Origin: a virus
Strand: one strand, 5' to 3'
IMG/VR virus record: IMGVR_UViG_3300035190_000493
Span: 1 to 23,114 of that record
DNA: 23,114 nucleotides
Part shown: one piece after another, positions 18,376-23,114 of the stretch
Numbering within the stretch: position 1 is the first letter of the stretch
How the letters are laid out: every line of letters begins with the position of its first letter
Program-made: the position numbers and the translations under genes
Notes under the pieces: generated by a model
Database searches by the model: none
The model's input: the letters and a program-made list of their open reading frames with translations, nothing else
Told to the model about the DNA's origin: nothing

Positions 18376-19401
18376 TTAGTACCCCAGAGCCAGATAAGTC
18401 AATTTGATGTTGTATGTGCCAGCAGGGACTACGGCTCTGCAAATAATATCATAAACAAACCCGTTTACTGTGACATTGTAAACGGATAACATCGGGCTAT
18501 ATTGACCAAAGCTCACACTAAAATCACCCAGCGTAGCCAGCACTTGAAAGCAAGCTGTTGGGAATGCGCTAGAAAATGAGTCAGTGTAACTCTGTGATAC
18601 GGTCGAACCCGTCGAGACGAAGGTAATATCTTTAACCTCACGGTAGAAACGGAATCCATTGGCGGAAGTAATAAAACCAGCACTAGGGGAGACGGATGTT
18701 CCAAACGTGTTATTAGCGTTAGTCCATGCTGGGTTAGAGTTGATTGTAAGCGCGCCGGACACGGCTAGATCACCGTCAATGACAGCATCATCACCTACTG
18801 TAAGGTCGTCAGTAATAACCACATCTTCAAAACGATCAGGAGAGGATGCAGGGGTGACGAAAGAATACTCGACTAGCGATATACCCGAATCAATTAAGCC
18901 GGTCACGGTCACTGTTGTCACATTCAGGGCAAACGATGAACTGATAACGCTGTGGACAGATACACCGCCAGAATCAGTAATGCGCAGCTTCCTATTGGGG
19001 ATAAATATCGACCGATAGTCACCTGTTACAGTAAAGCTAGTGGTCGATAAGAAAGTCGGCGCAGCAGGGAATGGTACCCAATCTTCCGGTGCATCACTGC
19101 TAGTAATACCCGTGATGTTGTCATGCTCAGTGATGACAACACCGTGAGTCTGGCCATAGATCGGCCTACCCTCAAGCACAATCCGGTAAGGATCACCCGT
19201 TTTTAACCATATCGTTCCAGCACAAGCACCCCGCGCATTCAGTACAATGGGATTGGGCCACGGGACTGTTCCGGCTGAATCAGAGTAAGAAATAGACAGG
19301 GTGCTGGTTCCTGCCTCATAAAACCAAAGCAAACCGCCCGCTAAAAACTCGTTGTTATCAGTAAGCTGCGGCTCTTGAAAGACTGGGCAAAGTGAGGCCA
19401 T
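18376..19401 (-). CDS. Tail fibre or tailspike-like protein
   Basis: A 341-residue protein. The N-terminal ~100 residues (MASLCPVFQEPQLTDNN ... GGLLWFYEAGTSTL ... VPWPNPIVLNARG ... PYRIVLEGRP ... TEHDNITGI) match a head-binding domain seen at the start of many podovirus tail proteins. The remainder is Ser/Thr/Val-rich beta structure (ADDAVIDGDLAVSGALTINS-type stretch near residues 200-220), compatible with a short trimeric fibre. No sugar-hydrolase motif is visible. The start at ATG 19401 is preferred, 1 bp after the upstream stop; a longer form from 19428 overlaps the upstream gene. It probably contacts the host receptor. Confidence 0.8.
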   Translation of the reverse strand: MASLCPVFQEPQLTDNNEFLAGGLLWFYEAGTSTLSISYSDSAGTVPWPNPIVLNARGACAGTIWLKTGDPYRIVLEGRPIYGQTHGVVITEHDNITGITSSDAPEDWVPFPAAPTFLSTTSFTVTGDYRSIFIPNRKLRITDSGGVSVHSVISSSFALNVTTVTVTGLIDSGISLVEYSFVTPASSPDRFEDVVITDDLTVGDDAVIDGDLAVSGALTINSNPAWTNANNTFGTSVSPSAGFITSANGFRFYREVKDITFVSTGSTVSQSYTDSFSSAFPTACFQVLATLGDFSVSFGQYSPMLSVYNVTVNGFVYDIICRAVVPAGTYNIKLTYLALGY

Positions 19402-19402
19402 G

Positions 19403-21010
19403 TTAGTATCCTGTAGCGAATGAAGCACCCGTAGCCGATGCTGGTTGACGTAAAGCTGATAATCCCCGTACTGCGGCCTGTCTAGCAGGTCCCGGTTGTT
19501 TCAGGGCTTGTTGAACCAAGAAATCCTGAACGGCTGGGGAATAGGCGCCTTGAGCACCAAAGTAAAAAGCGGCAGCTTTCGGTAAGCCACCTACACCCGC
19601 AGCAAACAGATCCCCTAAACCCAATCTGCCAGCAGTACCGGAATCAGGGTATTTGTTACCTAGCACCTCTTGCGCAGACCTACCCCATTCCTGTAGCGGC
19701 ATTTGTCCGCTAGCAAAACTTGAACGATCTTTTGCTCTTAATGATTGCAGTAATTGGGCGGGCGTCATTAGCTCGTTAGCAACTGATGATGTTGTTGCTT
19801 GCTCAATGCGTTTCAGTTTCCAATAAGACGAATCGGCATTACGCAACGCTTGCTCATAATTTGGGTTCTGCGTTGCCATCATTTCATGGATTTGATGCTG
19901 CGCCTCTTCCATTGCATCACCCACTCTGCGTTCATCGGCAATACTGGATTTGGAGTAGTTTTCAGCTAAATTAGTTAGCTCGGAGTCCATTTCTTTAAGC
20001 GTAACGCCATCTACTCTTTGACCGGGCTTAAACCTAGAATAAACAACATGCTTTAAGATTGAGTCAATTTGATTTCTATATGATTCGCGCATGGTTTGCG
20101 CTAATTCACGAATACCCTGTAATCCAGCTTCCAGTTCTGGCGTCATTTCTCCGCTGGTGTTTTCGGTTAAGCGTCCATAAGCATCTTTGACGGCGCTTTT
20201 AACTTCTCTAAATCCTTCGGCACCGGGTTTTATTTCACCAATTTCAACTTTGATTTTTGGGACACCCGCAAGAGACGTCGGCGCAATTAAATCAGTTTCA
20301 ATCGTATCCATGCCGCGATTCAAGTCATCAACTACCTTTTGCAGTGTCGCCGCGTTAAATGTTTCCATTCCCCGGCGATGCGCTTTCGTAATAGCAGCAC
20401 CGATGAGCGGCACAGATTCCAGCTTTTCCTCGGCGGTCTTCACTGCGCCACCGATAGCTTGTGCGGCTGTTGGCCGTACACCTTCCTCAAACAATTCAGC
20501 AACACCCTTCTGAGCCACAGGGCCGCGCATTATCTTGCCCAGCCCCCCTACTAGCCCCTCACCCACGTATGAGCCTAGAGCAGCCTCTCCTGCGCTTCTA
20601 AGCCTATCTTCTGGGCTAATGGTTGCAGCAGTACCGGCTGCCGTAGCCGCACGTCCTAGCATGGTAGCTGGACCAAGCCCAGCGCCGGCCATGTAAGCGG
20701 GGGCTTCAGCGGCTATGCGCCCCACAGTAGCGGGCCAGCCTGCCTCTGACTGGTAGCGTTTCATGGCCTCGATTTCCGAGATATCGACTGGCTCAAGCTC
20801 AGACACCAAGCCTTTGATGCCTTTGCCCATACCACGTAAACCAATAGCAGCACCCTTAGCCATCTGCTCATACCACGGATCAGAGCGAGCGCTAGAGATA
20901 TCTATGCCAATCTCAAACTTTCCCGGCTTATATTCTGGAACGGGTTTAGGTGCTCCATAGCGTGACCACGGACCCGATTCAGTCTGATACTGCTCCCACG
21001 GACCGGCCAT
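19403..21010 (-). CDS. Ejection-type virion protein (P22 gp16-like position)
   Basis: A 535-residue protein. It begins MAGPWEQYQTESGPWSRYG, with the short AGPWEQY-type repeat that I know from phage ejection/injection proteins. A Gly/Ala-rich hydrophobic region lies near residues 90-150, followed by long helical charged segments (to about 440) and an Ala/Gly-rich C-terminus. P22-type phages have three ejection proteins (7, 20, 16) that pass into the cell with the DNA; this is the third gene before the tail fibre. It starts at ATG 21010, sharing one base with the upstream stop (TAATG), with GGGAG 8-9 nt upstream. Homology is inferred from order and composition. Confidence 0.6.
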   Translation of the reverse strand: MAGPWEQYQTESGPWSRYGAPKPVPEYKPGKFEIGIDISSARSDPWYEQMAKGAAIGLRGMGKGIKGLVSELEPVDISEIEAMKRYQSEAGWPATVGRIAAEAPAYMAGAGLGPATMLGRAATAAGTAATISPEDRLRSAGEAALGSYVGEGLVGGLGKIMRGPVAQKGVAELFEEGVRPTAAQAIGGAVKTAEEKLESVPLIGAAITKAHRRGMETFNAATLQKVVDDLNRGMDTIETDLIAPTSLAGVPKIKVEIGEIKPGAEGFREVKSAVKDAYGRLTENTSGEMTPELEAGLQGIRELAQTMRESYRNQIDSILKHVVYSRFKPGQRVDGVTLKEMDSELTNLAENYSKSSIADERRVGDAMEEAQHQIHEMMATQNPNYEQALRNADSSYWKLKRIEQATTSSVANELMTPAQLLQSLRAKDRSSFASGQMPLQEWGRSAQEVLGNKYPDSGTAGRLGLGDLFAAGVGGLPKAAAFYFGAQGAYSPAVQDFLVQQALKQPGPARQAAVRGLSALRQPASATGASFATGY

Positions 21011-22566
21011 TATTGTTTCTCCCAATTATTAGGATCAGCAGGATTACCACCCTTGAACATATAGCCAGATTCAACCTGTCCAATCTTTGGCTTGCTACCA
21101 CGCTTAACTGATGGTGCTTCAGGTGCTTCTTCCTCAGTTGCATCATCTTCTGCTGCGTTCAATCCCTTAGCTAGTTCAGGGCTTTTCATTAGAGACTTGC
21201 GCAGTATACGGTTAAACATCTCTAATTGCTGTTTGCGGGTCTTGGCTGGGGTCGATGCTTCAGCGATATTACCAGCCGCTTCTGACATTTGCCGCTGCTC
21301 AAAATCAGATACAGCACCAGCACCCACTAATGATTTGGTGATCTGCTTCATCTGGGCGGCTACAATCTCAAGCTGTTTACTAGCGCCTAGCGCCTCAGTA
21401 GGGACACCGGCTATCTCACCTAACAGCTTACCTTTACCGATTGCCTCAATCTGGCCTGACATAGACTGATCAATCAACTTATTTAGTTCCGGCACTGTTG
21501 GCAAAGAGGACAGCACCTCCGCTTTTTGCTTACGTGCTTCAGACTGTGCCACCTGCGCCTTAGCTTCCTCCTGTGCCTTGGTCTCTGCGGCCTTTTCCTC
21601 GACCACCATCTGTTGACGCTGTTCAGGCGTGACAAAGCCACCACGTCGCGGCATACTCTGCTTGATAGCATCAGCCAACATAGCGCCTAAACGCTCTTTT
21701 TCTGGACCCTGCGCCTGTTGGTACATGGTACGCAGATTATCAATGTCAGCCGCCCCCATAGGCGCTTGCTGCATACCTTGCATTGCATCAGGTCCAACTA
21801 CTTCAAACGGAGCAGCTTGCGGTCCCATAATGGGAGGCTGTCTCATGGGTCCTTGTGGAGTCATCTGTACTCCACCATAATACTGCTCGGCTGATGGTGC
21901 TGGCGGTAACTGGCGCTTATACTGCTCACGTCCCAGTTCAAGCTGTGATCCATATCCCATCTCACCCATCTTTTGCTGTGATTCAAGATGCTGAGATCGG
22001 TATCCATGCCCTGACGCGGCTCGCAAAGCCGCGTCAGGAGTCAGAGCGTTCATGTTAATTTGTGCGTCAGGAGTCAGTCCTTGCTGCTCTAGCTGTTGCA
22101 AAGCTTGACCCACAGACCTGCGGAACTTGTTCAGCGCTTGTCCTTCCGGCATATTGGACTGGATGTCCATGTAATACTGATCGCCATAAGGACCAATCGC
22201 ATTAGCAAAGGCTTTACCCTTTTCCATCTGCATCTCTTGGCCTATCTTGCCGGTACGCATCCCTGACTCACGAATCTGAGCTTGTTTAGCCATATTCTCA
22301 AGCTGGGCTTGCTGTAGCTTAATCGCCATGTCTGGGCTGTACTGGCCGACAGAAGCAATGTCAGGCATACCCTGCGACTGTGCAAACAGTTCACGTAGCC
22401 TTTGAGTATTCTCGTAGTCCTCGAAGGTTTTACGCGCTTCTAACCGTTTCAGGTCCATCTCCATCGGCATCATCTGCGCTTGAGAGATGTTCTTGTAATA
22501 ATCGAGCGCATTCGGCTGGTTCTGAAACTGCTGCTGCGCCTGAAGAAATTCCGCTAAACTAGCCAT
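21010..22566 (-). CDS. Ejection-type virion protein (P22 gp20-like position)
   Basis: A 518-residue protein, very rich in Gln, Met, Ala and Glu, mostly helical (LQAQQQFQNQPNALDYYK; MPMEMDLKRLEARKTFEDYE; EKAAETKAQEEAKAQ; KQQLEMFNRILRK). A Pro/Met/Gln-rich flexible stretch occupies residues about 215-265. The composition matches the middle ejection protein of P22-like phages. AGGAG lies 9-10 nt upstream of ATG 22566. The C-terminus ends ...NPADPNNWEKQ; this GNPADPNNW tail recurs in phage structural proteins. Exact function is inferred from synteny. Confidence 0.6.
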   Translation of the reverse strand: MASLAEFLQAQQQFQNQPNALDYYKNISQAQMMPMEMDLKRLEARKTFEDYENTQRLRELFAQSQGMPDIASVGQYSPDMAIKLQQAQLENMAKQAQIRESGMRTGKIGQEMQMEKGKAFANAIGPYGDQYYMDIQSNMPEGQALNKFRRSVGQALQQLEQQGLTPDAQINMNALTPDAALRAASGHGYRSQHLESQQKMGEMGYGSQLELGREQYKRQLPPAPSAEQYYGGVQMTPQGPMRQPPIMGPQAAPFEVVGPDAMQGMQQAPMGAADIDNLRTMYQQAQGPEKERLGAMLADAIKQSMPRRGGFVTPEQRQQMVVEEKAAETKAQEEAKAQVAQSEARKQKAEVLSSLPTVPELNKLIDQSMSGQIEAIGKGKLLGEIAGVPTEALGASKQLEIVAAQMKQITKSLVGAGAVSDFEQRQMSEAAGNIAEASTPAKTRKQQLEMFNRILRKSLMKSPELAKGLNAAEDDATEEEAPEAPSVKRGSKPKIGQVESGYMFKGGNPADPNNWEKQ

Positions 22567-22569
22567 AAA

Positions 22570-23114
22570 TTAAACTCCTGCCGCCCTTCTTGCGCGTAAA
22601 TCATCAGCTGCTGATGGTGGAGCAGATGACATGCCCCCGCCACCATATTGTCCATAGATAGACATACCAGCCCCTAGCAATCCTTGAATACCTTGATTGA
22701 TAGCACCAGCTTGTCCATAAGCATTAGCAGCTTGTGCATTACCATAACCCTGCATAGCTTCATTTTGCTGACCTGTAATGCCAGCACCAATCCGACCTAA
22801 ATCAAGCGCCATGTTTACACCAGATTGGCCTAACGCCTGAGCAGCCCCAGCACCTCTGTTAGCCATGTTGCCGTACAAGCCAGCAGCACCTGATACTAAA
22901 CCAGCCTGTTGTGCGTTCTGAGCTTGATTCTGAGCAAAGGCAGACTGATAGGCTTGCTGTGCTCTCTGCCACGCATTCTGGAAGCCCGTAGCGGCCTGTT
23001 TCTGTGCATAGTTACCAGCAGCCCGTTGTTGAGCACCGGATAACAAACCACCTCTAGCAGCCGCTGTTTGAGCCAATGCTTGTTGTCCCTGTTGTAGCTC
23101 AAACTGATAACCAG
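22570..23114 (-). CDS. Ejection-type virion protein, N-terminus cut by window edge (P22 gp7-like position)
   Basis: A partial CDS of at least 181 residues. The frame stays open to 23112 (GYQFELQQGQQALAQTAAAR...), so the start lies beyond the window; internal TTG or ATG codons are not the true start. It is strongly Ala/Gln/Gly-rich with long helices. The motif AAARGGLLSGAQQRAAGNYAQ is a known signature of a phage virion protein family. The order with the next two genes matches ejection proteins 7, 20 and 16. The stop at 22570 is followed by the next gene at 22566. Confidence 0.65.
   Translation of the reverse strand, partial: GYQFELQQGQQALAQTAAARGGLLSGAQQRAAGNYAQKQAATGFQNAWQRAQQAYQSAFAQNQAQNAQQAGLVSGAAGLYGNMANRGAGAAQALGQSGVNMALDLGRIGAGITGQQNEAMQGYGNAQAANAYGQAGAINQGIQGLLGAGMSIYGQYGGGGMSSAPPSAADDLRARRAAGV

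Noticed and set aside
19403-19428. Extended N-terminus of the tail fibre from 19428
   Set aside because: It would overlap the upstream gene, and the family-typical sequence begins at MASL (19401).

Overview
The window is a piece of a tailed-phage genome (Caudoviricetes), most likely a P22-like podovirus of a Gram-negative host. The evidence is a 717-residue P22-type portal next to the terminase genes, a run of Ala/Gln/Gly-rich virion proteins in the order expected for P22 ejection proteins 7-20-16 followed by a tail fibre or spike, a zinc L-Ala-D-Glu-type endolysin with a small holin and a spanin-like protein, and sigma70-type promoters. No integrase, repressor, tRNA or CRISPR array was found, so lifestyle cannot be decided. 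No DNA polymerase or major capsid gene lies inside the window. Both ends cut through the late region: the capsid gene should lie beyond position 1, and the gene at 22570 runs off the right edge. This fits a circular or circularly permuted map.

Layout. (1) 1-5673, minus strand: terminator, scaffold-like protein, portal, large terminase, an MT-A70 adenine methyltransferase, small terminase, and short ORFs. (2) 5648-9600, minus strand: a tightly overlapping block of small accessory genes (DUF3310, ThyX-like, MazG-like, several common phage hypotheticals, a 38-residue membrane peptide, RusA resolvase), broken by a 390-bp structured non-coding island at 8431-8820. (3) 9601-10173: non-coding, with a plus-strand promoter, many hairpins, a plus-strand terminator and a facing minus-strand terminator. 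I read it as a candidate ncRNA gene of about 470 nt. (4) 10174-11760, minus strand: prim-pol/helicase fusion. (5) 11761-11929: divergent control region. (6) 11930-15899, plus strand: early operon 1, with small genes carrying duplicated leaders, then a recombination module (Sak4-like RecA ATPase, DUF669-like protein, Cas4/RecB-like nuclease). (7) 15908-17660, plus strand: early operon 2, with its own consensus promoter, a near-perfect inverted repeat covering a perfect Shine-Dalgarno, a 25-residue membrane peptide and unknown small proteins. (8) 17578-23114, minus strand: spanin-like protein, holin, endolysin, tail fibre and three ejection-type proteins, convergent with block 7.

How the parts may work together: the prim-pol/helicase starts and unwinds, presumably using a host polymerase. 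Sak4, DUF669 and the exonuclease form a single-strand-annealing recombination set. RusA resolves branched DNA before TerS/TerL package it through the portal. MazG-like and ThyX-like proteins suggest adjustment of nucleotide pools. Several genes too short for ordinary gene finders (25, 38, 53, 56, 56 and 59 residues) are supported by ribosome binding sites, start/stop overlaps or recognisable motifs. The packaging genes use non-ATG starts (TTG, TTG, GTG). The most unusual features are the candidate ncRNA at 9642-10110, the Shine-Dalgarno hairpin at 15937-15970, the perfect 15-bp inverted repeat inside the spanin-like gene, and a small protein (12945-13241) with a faint resemblance to Csx16.
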